In this document: positions 27,819 through 38,823 of the stretch, one piece after another
How the letters are laid out: every line of letters begins with the position of its first letter
Position numbering within the stretch: the first letter of the stretch is position 1
Assembly (NCBI RefSeq): GCF_000170955.2
Contig: NZ_ABCY02000001.1
Location: 62,001-126,000, forward strand
Source: Borreliella valaisiana VS116
Lineage (GTDB): Bacteria; Spirochaetota; Spirochaetia; Borreliales; Borreliaceae
Length of the DNA stretch: 64,000 nt
Direction of reading: 5' to 3'
Translations under genes and position numbers: made by a program
The notes under the pieces: model-generated
Seen by the model: the letters and a program-made list of their open reading frames with translations, nothing else
Told to the model about the DNA's origin: nothing
Databases searched by the model: none

Positions 27819-28421
27819 CTATTTTTTTTTCATCAAACTAGACTTAGCAATTTTACCTCTTACAACAGCTGCAGTTTGCTGATCTCCAAGATACACATTA
27901 ATTTTTTTTATATTAGCCTTAGCTGTTGGTATCATAACTTTCTCAAATAAATTAACTCTCTGAGATGTTACTCGAAATTCTTTTGAAAGCAAATCAATCT
28001 GTTTTTTTAAAATTTTAAGCTCTACATCAATTTGAATCACAATTTTGAGAATTTCAATCCCCTTATCCACCCAATAAGGAGTATAAAGCAAATCGTGCTT
28101 TATATTTTCATATTCAATATAATCAAATATAGGAATTGCAACACCTGCAATATTTACAGACTTTTTGACCACTGTTTTTACTTGAATCCAACTTTCAAAA
28201 GGAAATTTTTCGCTAAAAAGAGAAATCCAATTAAAAATACTATCTTTAAGTTTTTGTTGCTCAAGATTTTTAATTCTGTAAGCATTTTCAATTCTAACAA
28301 TTTCCATATAAAGCTGTTGTTTCTTAAGCTGCAAAGTAGGCAAATATCTTTTAAACATTTTAAGTTCATCTTTTTGCTTTTTAAGATCATTTTTGGTCAA
28401 TTTAATTTTAGGCATAATCAA
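27819..28421 (-). CDS. atpD: V-type ATPase subunit D (central rotor shaft)
   Basis: A 200-aa subunit: two long antiparallel helices (about 5-75 and 125-185) forming the central shaft through the A3B3 head, with a short beta hairpin between. The start [35 protein letters not shown] is characteristic of bacterial and archaeal subunit D. Two ATGs two codons apart (28421 and 28415) are possible; the second gives the usual Met-Pro start. It overlaps the end of atpB by 4 bases. Confidence 0.9.
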   Translation of the reverse strand: MIMPKIKLTKNDLKKQKDELKMFKRYLPTLQLKKQQLYMEIVRIENAYRIKNLEQQKLKDSIFNWISLFSEKFPFESWIQVKTVVKKSVNIAGVAIPIFDYIEYENIKHDLLYTPYWVDKGIEILKIVIQIDVELKILKKQIDLLSKEFRVTSQRVNLFEKVMIPTAKANIKKINVYLGDQQTAAVVRGKIAKSSLMKKK

Positions 28422-29722
28422 TAGGTCTCTTTCTTAGGCCAATATTTTTCAATAAGGTCTGTTTTTATTCCTGTTTCTTTTGGACTAAAACAACTAGCAA
28501 GAATGTCCCAACCCAAATCCAAAGCCTCTTCTAAGGGAATATTAACAGATAAATCCATCATCTTACTTTCAAACATGTTGCTATACTTAAGCAATTTTTC
28601 ATCCCACTTGGTCATATTAAATCCCATAGCCTTCTTTTCTACAGACTCTTTTGAAGATGCATAAAGTTTAATCATTGAATCCATTATAGTCCTGTGATCG
28701 TCTCTAGTCTTGTTATTTACCATTTGCTTAAGTCTTGAAAGCGATCCGAAAGGTTCTATTCTGCCGCCCTTTAAATAGTACTGACCTTCTGTTATATACC
28801 CAGTATTATCAGGAACAGGATGAGTAACATCATCACCCGGCATAGTTGTAACCGTAAGTATTGTAACCGACCCTGCACCTTCAAAATCAATAGCTTTCTC
28901 ATAACGATATGCAAGCTGAGAATATAAATCTCCAGGATACCCTCTGTTAGAAGGTACTTGTTCCATCGTTATAGATATTTCTTTCATTGCATCAGCAAAA
29001 TTTGTCATGTCTGTAAGAAGCACTAAAACTTTTTTACCCTTTAGGGCAAACTTTTCAGCAACAGAAAGCGAAATATCAGGAACAGTTAAAGATTCAACAA
29101 CAGAATCGTTAGCAGTATGAACAAAAAAAATTGCTCTACTTAAGGCACCTCCTTTTTCTAAAGAATCTTTAAAAGTTAAATAATCATCATGCTTCAGTCC
29201 CATTCCACCAAGAATTATCAAATCAACCTCTGCTTGAAGTGCAATTCTCACAAGAAGCTCATTATAAGGCTCGCCAGAAACAGAAAAGATTGGTAATTTT
29301 TGAGATTCAACAAGAGTGTTAAAAACATCTATCATTGGAAGCCCTGTCCTTATCATATTTCTAGGAACAATGCGTTTTGTGGGATTTGCAGATGGTCCTC
29401 CAATTTCAATCAAACTATCATCAAGAGAAGGACCTCCATCTCTAGGATTTCCAGAACCATCAAAAATTCTACCTAACAAATTGTCAGAAAATGAAACTTG
29501 CATTGAATGCCCTAAAAACTTTATCTCATCTGACGTGGAAACACCTCTTGTACCTCCATAAACTTGAAGAGAAACTTTTTCTCGATCAAGTTTAATTACT
29601 TCGGCTAGAGAACTTGTATCTTTTGCTTTCACAATAGCAAGCTCACCGTACTTAATACCTTGAGCTGTAACAGTTATTACATTGCCTGCTATAGACTCTA
29701 TTTTACTATAGACTCTTTTCAT
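28418..29722 (-). CDS. atpB: V-type ATPase subunit B (non-catalytic head subunit)
   Basis: A 434-aa regulatory nucleotide-site subunit that alternates with A in the A3B3 head. It lacks a full Walker A P-loop; the corresponding place reads [18 protein letters not shown], with family-typical flanks [24 protein letters not shown] before it and [40 protein letters not shown] after. This is the standard B-subunit signature. Part of the minus-strand operon, 21 bases after atpA. Confidence 0.95.
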   Translation of the reverse strand: MKRVYSKIESIAGNVITVTAQGIKYGELAIVKAKDTSSLAEVIKLDREKVSLQVYGGTRGVSTSDEIKFLGHSMQVSFSDNLLGRIFDGSGNPRDGGPSLDDSLIEIGGPSANPTKRIVPRNMIRTGLPMIDVFNTLVESQKLPIFSVSGEPYNELLVRIALQAEVDLIILGGMGLKHDDYLTFKDSLEKGGALSRAIFFVHTANDSVVESLTVPDISLSVAEKFALKGKKVLVLLTDMTNFADAMKEISITMEQVPSNRGYPGDLYSQLAYRYEKAIDFEGAGSVTILTVTTMPGDDVTHPVPDNTGYITEGQYYLKGGRIEPFGSLSRLKQMVNNKTRDDHRTIMDSMIKLYASSKESVEKKAMGFNMTKWDEKLLKYSNMFESKMMDLSVNIPLEEALDLGWDILASCFSPKETGIKTDLIEKYWPKKETY

Positions 29723-29743
29723 ATATATATTTCTCCAAACCCC

Positions 29744-31471
29744 CTAAATTACCTTTTTAAAATTTACCAACTCACTCAAGGTGAGCTCCAATTTATTAAA
29801 TTTATAATCTTTAAAAGAAGAAAGATTCATGTCTAAAAGATTTTGTCTTAATTCATTTATGAAATCTCTTGCTTGAAGCTTATCGGAAAATTCAAAGTCA
29901 GTCTTAAGAATGTTATAAACTATATCAAACATATAATTTTGACGCTCTGAATTAACAGCAGCATCAATAGAATCAAATGAATTTTGTTGTAAATAGCATG
30001 AATCAAGCAGTTCAGATTTCAAATAAATTAAAAAATCACTATTACTTATGCCCTCTTCCCCAACAACTTTCATCATTTGATTAATTTCGTTACCTTTTAC
30101 TAAAAAAGATCTTGCATATTCTGTCTTTTTAGAATCAATAACACCTTTATATTTGCTCCAAGATTCAAGAGGGCTAATAGCTGGAAATTTTCTAGCATCA
30201 GACCTTTCTCTTGTAAGTCCATGAAATGCTCCAACAACCTTTAAAGTTGCTTGAGTAACTGGCTCTTCGAAATTACCACCAGCAGGGCTTACAGAACCAC
30301 CAACTGTTACAGATCCAATGTCACCATTATTAAGAACTACAATGCCTGCCCTTTCATAAAAGGAAGCAATAACAGACTCAAGATAAGCTGGAAAAGCCTC
30401 CTCACCAGGAATTTCTTCAAGACGACCAGACATTTCTCTCATAGCTTGAGCCCATCTTGAAGTTGAATCTGCCAAAAGAAGAATATCAAGGCCCATCTGT
30501 CTATAATATTCACCAATAGTAATAGCGGTATAAACAGAGGCTTCTCTAGCTGCAACTGGCATTGAAGATGTATTACAAATAATACAAGTCCTATCCATTA
30601 AAGATTTACCTGTTTTGGGATCTGTCAACTCGGGAAACTCCTTAAGAGTTTCTACAACTTCTCCTGCTCGTTCACCACAGGCTGCAATAATCACTACATC
30701 AACATCAGCATTTCGACTTGTAACCTGCTGAAGAACCGTTTTTCCAGCTCCAAAAGGGCCTGGAATGCAAAAAGTTCCCCCTTTAGCAACTGGAAAAAAT
30801 GTATCTATAATTCTAGTTTGAGTCAACATAGGTTCACTAGGAATAAGTCTCTCTTTATAATTAGTAATAGGAATTTTAACAGGCCAATGAAAAGACATTG
30901 TAATATTATGTCTCATACCAGAATCATCTTCGATTACAGCAATTCGATCATCAATCGAATAGTCACCATCACTTACAATTTCCACAATTTTATAAGAATC
31001 TCTTTTATAAAATGGAACCATTATTTGATGATGGACAGTTCCTTCAATTACAAAACCTAAAAAATCTCCTGCAATAACAACGTCTCCAACTTTGGAGGTT
31101 TTTTTAAAATTCCATTTTTTATCTTTATTCAAGGGCCTTAAATATACCCCCCTTTCTAAAAAAAATCCACATTGAATAGCCAGTTCAGGCAAAGGATTTT
31201 GAAGTCCATCATACACTTGAGTTAAAAGACCTGGTCCTAATTCAACTGTTAAGAGCTTATCCGTAAATTCAACTTCATCTCCAACAGATATCCCTTTTGT
31301 CAATTCAAAAACTTGTGCATCAACTTCATTGCCCCTAATACGAATTACTTCTGCTTTTAAATTTTTACCAGCGGTTTTTACAAATAAAACTTCATTCATA
31401 GAAACTGAACCTTCTACTTCAATAGTAACTAAGTTTCCATTCACTCCAACGACTTTTCCTTTTGTCCTCAT
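29744..31471 (-). CDS. atpA: V-type ATPase catalytic subunit A
   Basis: A 575-aa catalytic subunit that hydrolyses or makes ATP. Walker A is GPFGAGKTVLQQ near residue 230; the arginine/Walker B region includes DILLLADSTSRWAQAMREMSGRLEEIPGEEAFPAYL. The A-specific non-homologous region lies between the N-terminal barrel and the P-loop (about 110-190). In a fermenting spirochaete it most likely hydrolyses ATP to build an ion gradient. Twelve bases from the preceding DUF2764-like gene. Confidence 0.96.
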   Translation of the reverse strand: MRTKGKVVGVNGNLVTIEVEGSVSMNEVLFVKTAGKNLKAEVIRIRGNEVDAQVFELTKGISVGDEVEFTDKLLTVELGPGLLTQVYDGLQNPLPELAIQCGFFLERGVYLRPLNKDKKWNFKKTSKVGDVVIAGDFLGFVIEGTVHHQIMVPFYKRDSYKIVEIVSDGDYSIDDRIAVIEDDSGMRHNITMSFHWPVKIPITNYKERLIPSEPMLTQTRIIDTFFPVAKGGTFCIPGPFGAGKTVLQQVTSRNADVDVVIIAACGERAGEVVETLKEFPELTDPKTGKSLMDRTCIICNTSSMPVAAREASVYTAITIGEYYRQMGLDILLLADSTSRWAQAMREMSGRLEEIPGEEAFPAYLESVIASFYERAGIVVLNNGDIGSVTVGGSVSPAGGNFEEPVTQATLKVVGAFHGLTRERSDARKFPAISPLESWSKYKGVIDSKKTEYARSFLVKGNEINQMMKVVGEEGISNSDFLIYLKSELLDSCYLQQNSFDSIDAAVNSERQNYMFDIVYNILKTDFEFSDKLQARDFINELRQNLLDMNLSSFKDYKFNKLELTLSELVNFKKVI

Positions 31472-31483
31472 AAAATTCCTTTT

Positions 31484-32029
31484 CTAAACTTTTTGATTGG
31501 TTTTATCAATTAAATTTTGACAAATATTGTCAAAATTTTGAATACCCAGTTTTTCTTTAAATAAATTATGTCTTAAAAATAACCTTAACTTTAAAAAGTA
31601 AATTATTACTTTCTCAAAATCAAATTCATGCCCAACTTCAAGATCAGTCAAAAATTGCCACTTAAGAAGGTCAAAACCCAATTCTATTTCAAAAGAATTT
31701 TCTTTTAAGCAAATATTTTTCAAAATATTCAGATAATAACTAGAGAAATAAGAAGATTCTATATAAATATCCTTAGATAGCCCAAACTTTTCTGCCCTTA
31801 AAGCTGCAAGTGTATATCTTATTGTATCTTCAAAATCAAGAAAAAGATCAACAGATCTTGATTTACCCTTATCTACCCTAAATTCTAGCAACCCTTTTAA
31901 AAAATTGAAGTCTTTTTTGCTTAAAGAAATTTCGACATTACTTAAAAAATCTGAAACGTTATAATCTTTTAAAGATTTTAAATCAATATAAGGTAAAGAA
32001 GATAAAACATAATAATATGAATCCAACAC
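31484..32029 (-). CDS. DUF2764-like protein of the V-ATPase operon (possible stalk subunit)
   Basis: A 181-aa soluble helical protein. The start [29 protein letters not shown] matches my memory of the DUF2764 family, found between subunits E and A in V-ATPase operons of spirochaetes and chlamydiae. In archaeal operons that slot holds subunit C, which links rotor to membrane ring. A role as a reduced or diverged C-type subunit is therefore plausible but unproven. It sits 9 bases after atpE and 12 bases before atpA. Confidence 0.7.
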   Translation of the reverse strand: MLDSYYYVLSSLPYIDLKSLKDYNVSDFLSNVEISLSKKDFNFLKGLLEFRVDKGKSRSVDLFLDFEDTIRYTLAALRAEKFGLSKDIYIESSYFSSYYLNILKNICLKENSFEIELGFDLLKWQFLTDLEVGHEFDFEKVIIYFLKLRLFLRHNLFKEKLGIQNFDNICQNLIDKTNQKV

Positions 32030-32038
32030 AAAAGTCTC

Positions 32039-32638
32039 CTAGACCACTTTTATAACTTCCTTAAATCTTGGATTAAGATAATCAAAAAGAATGTCTGCAA
32101 TAGTTTCCACTGAAAAATCATAATACAAACCAATATTCTTTTTTTGAATCTTAAAACCTTTATTTATACCTTTAAAAGGCTTAATTTCTATTCCTTCTTT
32201 AAGCTTATTTTTAAGTTTTAGTCTTAATATCTGTTCTAAGCTAGAAAAATCAGATTCATTTAATTGAATAACTAATTTTTCTTCTTTAAGCCAAGAATCC
32301 GTTATTTTAATTATAAGCTCTGCTAAGAAATTATTATCACTAAAAACTTCCGTCACATTATCTTTTAGAGTATTTTCAAAAAGAGATTTAAGATTCTTCT
32401 CAACGCCAATAATTAAGTCTCTGATTGCTTGCCTAGAAGCTTCAAGAGCATGACTTTTATAGTCATTAACCTCTTTTTCTGATTTTGCCTTTAATACTCT
32501 AGCAGCTTCTTCTGCTTTAGCAACTATTTCTTCTGCCTCTCTTTTAGCCTTCAAAATAATATCATTAGATACTCTCTCGGCTTCTTCAAGACCATCTTTT
32601 TTAATTTTATTTATCAGATCCTTTACTTCAAATTGCAT
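32039..32638 (-). CDS. atpE: V-type ATPase subunit E (peripheral stalk)
   Basis: Peripheral-stalk subunit of 199 aa. The N-terminal half is a long charged helix (KIKKDGLEEAERVSNDIILKAKREAEEIVAKAEEAARVLKAK...), the C-terminal half a small mixed domain that clamps the head. I chose the ATG at 32636-32638 because AAGGAG lies just upstream; the reading frame is open six codons further. First gene of the operon E-(DUF2764)-A-B-D-I-K. Confidence 0.88.
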   Translation of the reverse strand: MQFEVKDLINKIKKDGLEEAERVSNDIILKAKREAEEIVAKAEEAARVLKAKSEKEVNDYKSHALEASRQAIRDLIIGVEKNLKSLFENTLKDNVTEVFSDNNFLAELIIKITDSWLKEEKLVIQLNESDFSSLEQILRLKLKNKLKEGIEIKPFKGINKGFKIQKKNIGLYYDFSVETIADILFDYLNPRFKEVIKVV

Positions 32639-32666
32639 TAAAACTCCTTGACACATATAACATCAA

Positions 32667-32695
32667 ATACTAACTTAACACTTATTAGTAAACAA
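32667..32695 (-). promoter_or_regulatory. Possible promoter of the V-ATPase operon
   Basis: On the minus strand TTGTTT (complement at 32690-32695), a 17-base spacer, then TAGTAT (complement at 32667-32672). The predicted transcript start lies about 20-25 bases before the atpE ATG. Spacing is ideal but both boxes are imperfect. Confidence 0.35.
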
Positions 32696-32774
32696 AACTT
32701 TAAAAAAGCATACAATAAATTCTTAATACCAAAAATTTAATAATATTAATGAGGTATATCAAATTAGCACACTA

Positions 32775-32795
32775 ATACTTTTTTTGAAAAAGTAT
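32775..32795 (-). terminator. Hairpin after the 128-aa unknown gene
   Basis: ATACTTTTT, three bases, AAAAAGTAT: a 9-bp A+T-rich stem 34 bases past the stop at 32829. No T run follows on the minus strand, so it would be a weak terminator separating the murI-rsgA-mutS2 unit from the V-ATPase operon. Confidence 0.35.
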
Positions 32796-32828
32796 ATTTA
32801 TTCTCAATTAATAGAAATAATACAACCA

Positions 32829-33215
32829 TTAAAAAAATGGGCCAACAATTTTATAAACATTACCATCAAGCACTATATCGAGATTTTTACTTGGAAATTT
32901 ATTTTTAAGCCCCTCTCTAAAGATTTCAATACCTCTTCTATTTATCTTATCCCAAAATTCACTATCAACAAAATTTAAAGTTAATATTTCAATAATAATC
33001 AAATAACCCCTTCCAAACTTAGATCCATAGCCTGATGTAAAAGTTGTTGTAACACTAAAAAGACCATCCAATAGGCCGTTTGCAGCCTTGCCCCTAAAAG
33101 GTCTATTGGGATGAATATCGTACGAACTACCAAATTCATCTTCAAGCACAAAATCAACATCAAGACAAATGTGAAACAATACATTTTCAAATTCATTAAA
33201 TTTTTCTATATTCAC
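32829..33215 (-). CDS. Unrecognised small protein downstream of mutS2
   Basis: A 128-aa soluble protein with no signal peptide or membrane helix that I do not recognise. It contains a glycine-rich middle (GKAANGLLDGLFSVTTTFTSGYGSKFGRGYLIII) and ends VLDGNVYKIVGPFF. It lies 5 bases after mutS2 and so belongs to the murI-rsgA-mutS2 transcript. No catalytic motif visible. Confidence 0.65.
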   Translation of the reverse strand: MNIEKFNEFENVLFHICLDVDFVLEDEFGSSYDIHPNRPFRGKAANGLLDGLFSVTTTFTSGYGSKFGRGYLIIIEILTLNFVDSEFWDKINRRGIEIFREGLKNKFPSKNLDIVLDGNVYKIVGPFF

Positions 33216-33220
33216 TTAAA

Positions 33221-35557
33221 TTAAATCTCAACTATAGTTTTTCCAGCCCCCCCATCACTAGGATGAGCAAAATAATATTTTTTAACAAACTTCAACTCTT
33301 TTAACAATTTGTGAACTTCCCTCATAAGATGACCCTCCCCTTTTCCATGAATAATCTCGAATTTATTAATGCCATTTAATATAATATTATCTATTTTCTT
33401 ATTCAAAAAGTCTAGAGCATCAACAGCCCTCATACCCCTAATATCAACGGTAAAACTTAACGGGCTTTCCTTATTATAATCAATTGAGAAGCTAAAATTT
33501 TTACCACCTTCTTTTTTCTGGTCTATAACGTTCTCCAAAGATATCTCTGAGCTAGAAACGCTAACATTAAAAGCACCCACATTAACAATAATCTTCTTTT
33601 TAGACATCCCAACTATTCTTCCTTTCGCATTAGAATTAACTATTCTAACCCTGTCACCTATTTTAAAATCTCTCAACATATTTCTCTTATTGTTAAGAGA
33701 ATCTACTTTATTTAACTTGAGATCTAAATTTTTTTCCAAATCTGATATAAAAGCTTTATTTTTTGAAACATCAATATTACCCTCTTTTATTTCCCTAACT
33801 AAATTTTCCAAAATTTTTCTTGAATTTTTTAAAAATTCATTCTGCTCATTTAAAAGCTCTATTTCAATATTTTTTTCTTTTAATAAAAGATTTTGATAAA
33901 TATTTTCTATTTCTTTTTCTTGCAATTCTATTTGGATTAATTTTTTATCCATGCTTTCTTTAATTGAAAGTAAATTTTTCTCTTTCTCTATTAATCTTTC
34001 TAAAATTTTATTAACTTCTGTTTTTTGGGATGAATAAATTTCATTAGCACGAATTACTATACTACTGTCAATCAAAACCTTACTAGCAACATTAAACGCA
34101 TAACTTTCACCAGGAATAGAAAAAATTAAATTATAATTGGGTTGCATTGTCTCTAAATCCATACGCATAGAAGCATTAACAACGCCCTCATGAGTATATG
34201 CAAAATATTTAAGAGCATTATAATGAGTTGATATTAAAACATAAGAATTAATATCAATTAAATATTCAAGAATTGAAATAGCAAGCGCCTGCCCTTGATC
34301 AATGTCTGTTCCTGAGCAAAATTCATCAAATATTACAAGACTATTTTTTGTAGCATGTTTTAAAATATAGGAAATATTACTCATATGACTTGAAAAAGTT
34401 GAAAGAGAATTAGAAATTGACTGCTCATCGCCAATGTCAATAAAAATGTTATCAAAAATTTTAAAAGTACTAGACTCACCAACAACAATAGGAATCCCAA
34501 ATTGGAACATTGCACTAAGTAGCCCAATTGTCTTTAAAGTTACCGTTTTTCCACCAGCATTAGGTCCAGTAATAATTACAACACGACTTTCAGCAGGAGT
34601 AAAAGTTATTACCTTTGGATCCTTTAACAAAGGATGATGTGCATCAAAAATATTTAATACATCTGAGATCTCAGGAAATATTCCTTTAGTTTTGATTCCA
34701 TAAATTGCTCGTGCTTTTAAAGAATCATAATACAAAAAATTATTATAAAGATTATCTAAAAGAACAATGTTGCTATGAACTTTACCAGAAAGATTCTGTA
34801 AAATTTTTAAAATTATTCTTTTTTTTTCTAAATTCAAATAATTTAACCTATTATTATCATTTACAATATCATTTGGTTCAATATAAAACGTTTCACCTGA
34901 TGACGAAACAGAAATAATATTTCCCTTAATTTTACCTTTAAAATTAGACTTAAGAGCAAGAGTATGTTTATTCGATTTATAATAAACAAAATTAGAAGCC
35001 AAATATTCTATATTTAAGCTAATTATTCTTTTTATCTGATTTTCAACTCGTCTATTTAAATTTTTAATTTCAAATTCAACCGAATCATATTCTTTTATAA
35101 CGCCACTTTTCAATTCAAGAGCATCGAAATCTATATATTCTTTCAATTCACTAAGCAATTTTTTTAACTCTGGACTTAAAAATAATAAATCGGTTAAAAT
35201 TTGAACATCAAAATGTTTGGTATCACTATTTTTATGCAAAAATAAATTTATTTTCAAAACTTCATCTAAAAACCCTACAATATCTCTTAAATCTTCAATA
35301 GAAACTCTTGAATTTTCTTTTGATAACAATGACATGGAATATTCCAAGCTATTTATAAAAGAGTTTGGATATCCTTTACAACTCTCAAAAAGCATTCTAA
35401 TGAGATTTACAAAGGAAAACATTTTCTCTAAACTTTCTCTTGTTTTTAATATTTTTTGATTATTTAGTAAATTAACAGTGTCCGGATTAGAAACGTATTC
35501 AGATACTAAAGATAAAATTTCATAAAAATCAATATTTTTTAAATATTTATCTTGCAT
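33221..35557 (-). CDS. mutS2: MutS2 (Smr-domain MutS-family ATPase)
   Basis: A 778-aa MutS2, which in other bacteria suppresses recombination or rescues collided ribosomes rather than acting in mismatch repair. It lacks the MutS mismatch-recognition domain. The ATPase core carries Walker [14 protein letters not shown], Walker [14 protein letters not shown] and the [11 protein letters not shown] switch. A long coiled coil follows (about 510-610), a KOW/SH3-like section ([16 protein letters not shown]), and a C-terminal Smr nuclease-type domain with [12 protein letters not shown] and [10 protein letters not shown]. Full length. It overlaps the start region of rsgA's end by 11 bases. Confidence 0.93.
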   Translation of the reverse strand: MQDKYLKNIDFYEILSLVSEYVSNPDTVNLLNNQKILKTRESLEKMFSFVNLIRMLFESCKGYPNSFINSLEYSMSLLSKENSRVSIEDLRDIVGFLDEVLKINLFLHKNSDTKHFDVQILTDLLFLSPELKKLLSELKEYIDFDALELKSGVIKEYDSVEFEIKNLNRRVENQIKRIISLNIEYLASNFVYYKSNKHTLALKSNFKGKIKGNIISVSSSGETFYIEPNDIVNDNNRLNYLNLEKKRIILKILQNLSGKVHSNIVLLDNLYNNFLYYDSLKARAIYGIKTKGIFPEISDVLNIFDAHHPLLKDPKVITFTPAESRVVIITGPNAGGKTVTLKTIGLLSAMFQFGIPIVVGESSTFKIFDNIFIDIGDEQSISNSLSTFSSHMSNISYILKHATKNSLVIFDEFCSGTDIDQGQALAISILEYLIDINSYVLISTHYNALKYFAYTHEGVVNASMRMDLETMQPNYNLIFSIPGESYAFNVASKVLIDSSIVIRANEIYSSQKTEVNKILERLIEKEKNLLSIKESMDKKLIQIELQEKEIENIYQNLLLKEKNIEIELLNEQNEFLKNSRKILENLVREIKEGNIDVSKNKAFISDLEKNLDLKLNKVDSLNNKRNMLRDFKIGDRVRIVNSNAKGRIVGMSKKKIIVNVGAFNVSVSSSEISLENVIDQKKEGGKNFSFSIDYNKESPLSFTVDIRGMRAVDALDFLNKKIDNIILNGINKFEIIHGKGEGHLMREVHKLLKELKFVKKYYFAHPSDGGAGKTIVEI

Positions 35558-36470
35558 AATTTTTATAATTTTTAAGCTCTGATAAAATCTTTAAATAGCT
35601 TTCGTATCTAAGCTTAGAAATACCATTACCTAAAGAACTCATAACAAAACAACCGGGTTCGCAAACATGTAAGCAAGATTTATATTTACAAAAACTAGCA
35701 AAATTTTCAAACTCTTTAAAATAATACTTAAGATTCTCAAAAGGCAATGTTTCAACTCCAAACTCTTTTATTCCGGGAGTATCAACTATTATTCCGCTCT
35801 CAGAATGAAATGATATTGAATAAACAGTAGTATGTTTTCCTCTAGAATACCTATTTGAAATTTCATTTACTGATTGCGAAGCTCTTGAATCAATCAAATT
35901 TATTAAAGAAGATTTACCAACACCAGATTGGCCAATAAAAGAAGTTCTTGAATTTCTTAAAACCTCTTTTATTTCCTTAATGCCCTCAAAAGTTTTAACG
36001 GAAGTTTTTAAAACCTTGTATCCTAGATTTTTATAAATTTCAGAAAATTCTTCAACCCTTTGGCTTATTCCTTTATCAATTTTATTAATAACAATAACGG
36101 GAACAATGTCTTGCTCTTCTGCAACAACAATAACTCTGTCAATAAAAAAATTTTTCATCTCAGGAAAGTTGGCAGAATTTATAATCAAAACATTATCAAT
36201 ATTAGAAACAATTGTTTGTCTAAGATCTGCTTTTTTGTTATAACGCCAAAGAATATTTTTCCTGTTTAACCGCTTATCAATATATACCTTGCGAGAACCA
36301 TAAATATACCCCAAGACTATATCTCCTGGAACTAAAGGACTGTACTCTTTACAACCTGTTTCTAATACCTTACCTTTAAAAATTCCTTCATAAATTAATT
36401 TACTACTAAGTTCTAAAACAGAATATATATTATTAACTCCCCAAATAACTTCAAATTCAAGATAATTCAA
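35547..36470 (-). CDS. rsgA: Small-subunit biogenesis GTPase RsgA
   Basis: Circularly permuted GTPase that checks late 30S subunit assembly (307 aa). The motif order gives it away: OB-fold at the N-terminus, then G4 VINKID, then G1 [14 protein letters not shown], then G3 DTPGIKEFG. The C-terminal zinc domain has Cys and His ligands in [14 protein letters not shown]. Overlaps murI by 4 bases upstream and mutS2 by 11 downstream. Confidence 0.93.
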   Translation of the reverse strand: MNYLEFEVIWGVNNIYSVLELSSKLIYEGIFKGKVLETGCKEYSPLVPGDIVLGYIYGSRKVYIDKRLNRKNILWRYNKKADLRQTIVSNIDNVLIINSANFPEMKNFFIDRVIVVAEEQDIVPVIVINKIDKGISQRVEEFSEIYKNLGYKVLKTSVKTFEGIKEIKEVLRNSRTSFIGQSGVGKSSLINLIDSRASQSVNEISNRYSRGKHTTVYSISFHSESGIIVDTPGIKEFGVETLPFENLKYYFKEFENFASFCKYKSCLHVCEPGCFVMSSLGNGISKLRYESYLKILSELKNYKNYAR

Positions 36471-37249
36471 ATTATCATTCCTTTAAAGTGGAGATTATAT
36501 TTTTTGCAAAAATTTTGATAAAAAGTCAAATTTTCATTTTTAGTTAAGTAAAACTCATCTACAAAATTAACATCATTTTTATGATAGTTACCTTTACATT
36601 CAAAAAAATTTATTGATCTAATAAGGCTTTGCACCACTAATTCACGATTTTCATAAACAGGAATTTTTAAAAAATCTTCTATCATTGCCTTAAGATGCAA
36701 ATAATGGGTACACCCAAGAAAAACAATTTCTCTACCGGTGTGTACAACTTCAAATTTTAAAGCTTCCAAACATCTAAGAGCGTCTTTTCTGAACTTTTCC
36801 CCATATTCAACAAAATTAACAAGCTCGCCAGCAGCTTTTACAATCAAGTCATCATGTATATTTACTTGATCCTTAACAAATTTGCTTTCAAGGGTAGTAT
36901 TTGTTGCTATCAAAAGAACTTTTTTTAAAGCAAGCTCTGAAACTGAACTTACCTCTGGCAAAGTATAGATCACCGGAAAAACAAAATTTAACTTATTGTA
37001 TACACTAACAGAAATTGTATTGCAAGCCAAAACTAATGCGATAATATTATAGATTTTTTTAAGTTTCTCAATTAAAAACAAAACTGATTGTAAAAGATAG
37101 TCTGAGCTCTTTTCTCCATAAGGAAAATTTTTATTATCGGCAACATAAACATATTGGTAACCCTCTATTTTACTTTTAATATATTTAAAATAAGAAAGTC
37201 CCCCTATTCCCGAATCAAAAACAATTATTACTTCTTTGAAATTTTTCAT
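36467..37249 (-). CDS. murI: Glutamate racemase
   Basis: Makes D-glutamate for peptidoglycan (260 aa, normal). The cofactor-free two-cysteine racemase motifs are clear: FDSGIGGLS near the N-terminus, ACNTIS with the first catalytic Cys, and LGCTHYLHL with the second Cys and its partner His. First gene of the murI-rsgA-mutS2 unit, divergent from asnS. Confidence 0.93.
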   Translation of the reverse strand: MKNFKEVIIVFDSGIGGLSYFKYIKSKIEGYQYVYVADNKNFPYGEKSSDYLLQSVLFLIEKLKKIYNIIALVLACNTISVSVYNKLNFVFPVIYTLPEVSSVSELALKKVLLIATNTTLESKFVKDQVNIHDDLIVKAAGELVNFVEYGEKFRKDALRCLEALKFEVVHTGREIVFLGCTHYLHLKAMIEDFLKIPVYENRELVVQSLIRSINFFECKGNYHKNDVNFVDEFYLTKNENLTFYQNFCKKYNLHFKGMII

Positions 37250-37360
37250 TACAAAATAATAATCACCTCTAAAAAGTAAAGTATAAATATTAATAAGGTT
37301 AATTTCAAGAATTAAAAAAATAAAAATTGTTGAATGTTTTTTTTAAAAAAAGTTTTAAGC

Positions 37361-37366
37361 TATAAT
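37361..37366 (+). promoter_or_regulatory. -10 box of asnS
   Basis: A perfect TATAAT in the 150-base gap between murI and asnS. The position 17 bases upstream is only a T run, so the -35 is poor. The transcript would have a leader of about 40 bases to the preferred asnS start. Confidence 0.45.
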
Positions 37367-37412
37367 AAAATTGATTTAACAATATTAATAAGTATTTAGG
37401 ATGATAAATAAA

Positions 37413-38801
37413 ATGTTTGCAAGCATTAAAGATATTTTAGAAAATCCAATTTTAAACAGTAATGTTACAATAAACGGTTGGATCAGAACTACAAGAAGTA
37501 ATGGTAAGATTGGATTTATAGAAATTAATGATGGCTCAACACTTAAGGGCATTCAAGCTGTAATAAACGAAGAAGAAAATCAATTTAGTGAAAAAGACCT
37601 AAAAAAACTAACAACAGGGGCAAGTATATCGTTAACGGGCCTATTAGTAGAAAGTCCTGCAAAAGGACAAAATTATGAAATAAAAACATATAGTTTTAAT
37701 GTAATCGGAGATACAGATCCAAAAACTTATCCATTACAAAAAAAAAGACATACTTTTGAATTTTTAAGAGAAATACCTCATTTAAGAATACGAACCAATA
37801 CATTTGGAGCTATTGCTAGGGTAAGAAATAAAATTTCATACAAAATTCATGAATATTTTCAAAAAAATGGGTTTTTTTATATTAACACACCAATAATTAC
37901 ATCAAATGATGGGGAAGGTGCGGGGGAAATGTTTAGAGTTTCCACACTAAAATTTAATAAACCAAACAATTCACTTAGCAATATTGATTTTAAAGACGAT
38001 TTTTTTGGAAAAGAGGCTTTCCTCTCAGTCACCGGTCAATTGCACGGAGAAGCATACGCAATGGCTTTATCTAAAATATATACATTTGGCCCAACATTTA
38101 GAGCAGAAAATTCCAACACCACACGTCACGCTTCAGAATTTTGGATGATAGAACCAGAAATGGCTTTTTACAAACTTAACGACAATATTATCCTAGCAGA
38201 AAATCTTTTAAAATATCTTTTAAGTTCAATTTTAAACGAATGCTCGCAAGATATGGATTTTTTAGAAAATTACATTGAAAAAGGTTTAATTAAAAAACTA
38301 GAAAACGTAATAAATTCAAATTTTGAGGTTATTACCTATACTAAAGCAATTGAAATTCTTGAAAAATCAAAAAAAAATTTTGAAATAAAACCTTACTGGG
38401 GAATAGATTTGCAAACAGATCACGAGAGATACTTAACAGAAGAGACTTTTAAAAAACCAGTAGTGATTATTGATTATCCAAAAAATTTCAAAGCATTTTA
38501 CATGAAAATAAACAAAGACAATAAAACCGTTAAAGGAATGGACATACTTGTTCCAAGAATTGGAGAGATTATAGGAGGAAGCGAAAGAGAAGATAACTTA
38601 CAAAAATTAGAAAATAGAATAAAAGAATTAAATCTAAACATTGAGCATCTAAACTGGTATCTTGATCTAAGAAGATTTGGCTCCACTCCTCATTCTGGTT
38701 TTGGACTTGGACTTGAAAGATTGGTACAATACTCAACAGGAATATCTAATATAAGAGATTCAATACCATTCCCAAGGACTCCTAAAAACCTTTATTTTTA
38801 A
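37413..38801 (+). CDS. asnS: Asparaginyl-tRNA synthetase
   Basis: Class IIb synthetase that charges tRNA-Asn directly (462 aa from this start). The N-terminal OB-fold anticodon domain includes INGWIRTTRSNGKIGFIEINDGS. Class II motif 2 is TFRAENSNTTRHASEFWMIEPE and motif 3 is GFGLGLERLVQY; the AsnRS reading over AspRS rests on the SNTTRHASEFWMIEPEM context. An ATG four codons earlier (37401) is in frame, but AGG lies only two bases from it; the same AGGA is well placed for 37413, giving MFASIKDILENP. The downstream gene follows after 22 bases. Confidence 0.93.
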   Translation: MFASIKDILENPILNSNVTINGWIRTTRSNGKIGFIEINDGSTLKGIQAVINEEENQFSEKDLKKLTTGASISLTGLLVESPAKGQNYEIKTYSFNVIGDTDPKTYPLQKKRHTFEFLREIPHLRIRTNTFGAIARVRNKISYKIHEYFQKNGFFYINTPIITSNDGEGAGEMFRVSTLKFNKPNNSLSNIDFKDDFFGKEAFLSVTGQLHGEAYAMALSKIYTFGPTFRAENSNTTRHASEFWMIEPEMAFYKLNDNIILAENLLKYLLSSILNECSQDMDFLENYIEKGLIKKLENVINSNFEVITYTKAIEILEKSKKNFEIKPYWGIDLQTDHERYLTEETFKKPVVIIDYPKNFKAFYMKINKDNKTVKGMDILVPRIGEIIGGSEREDNLQKLENRIKELNLNIEHLNWYLDLRRFGSTPHSGFGLGLERLVQYSTGISNIRDSIPFPRTPKNLYF

Positions 38802-38823
38802 TCAACAGAAAGGAAACAAGGAA

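Noticed and set aside
28032..28424. A 130-codon plus-strand open frame opposite atpD.
   Set aside because: It is the mirror of a well-supported V-ATPase gene, rich in Phe, Asn and Ile, with no ribosome-binding site or known motif.
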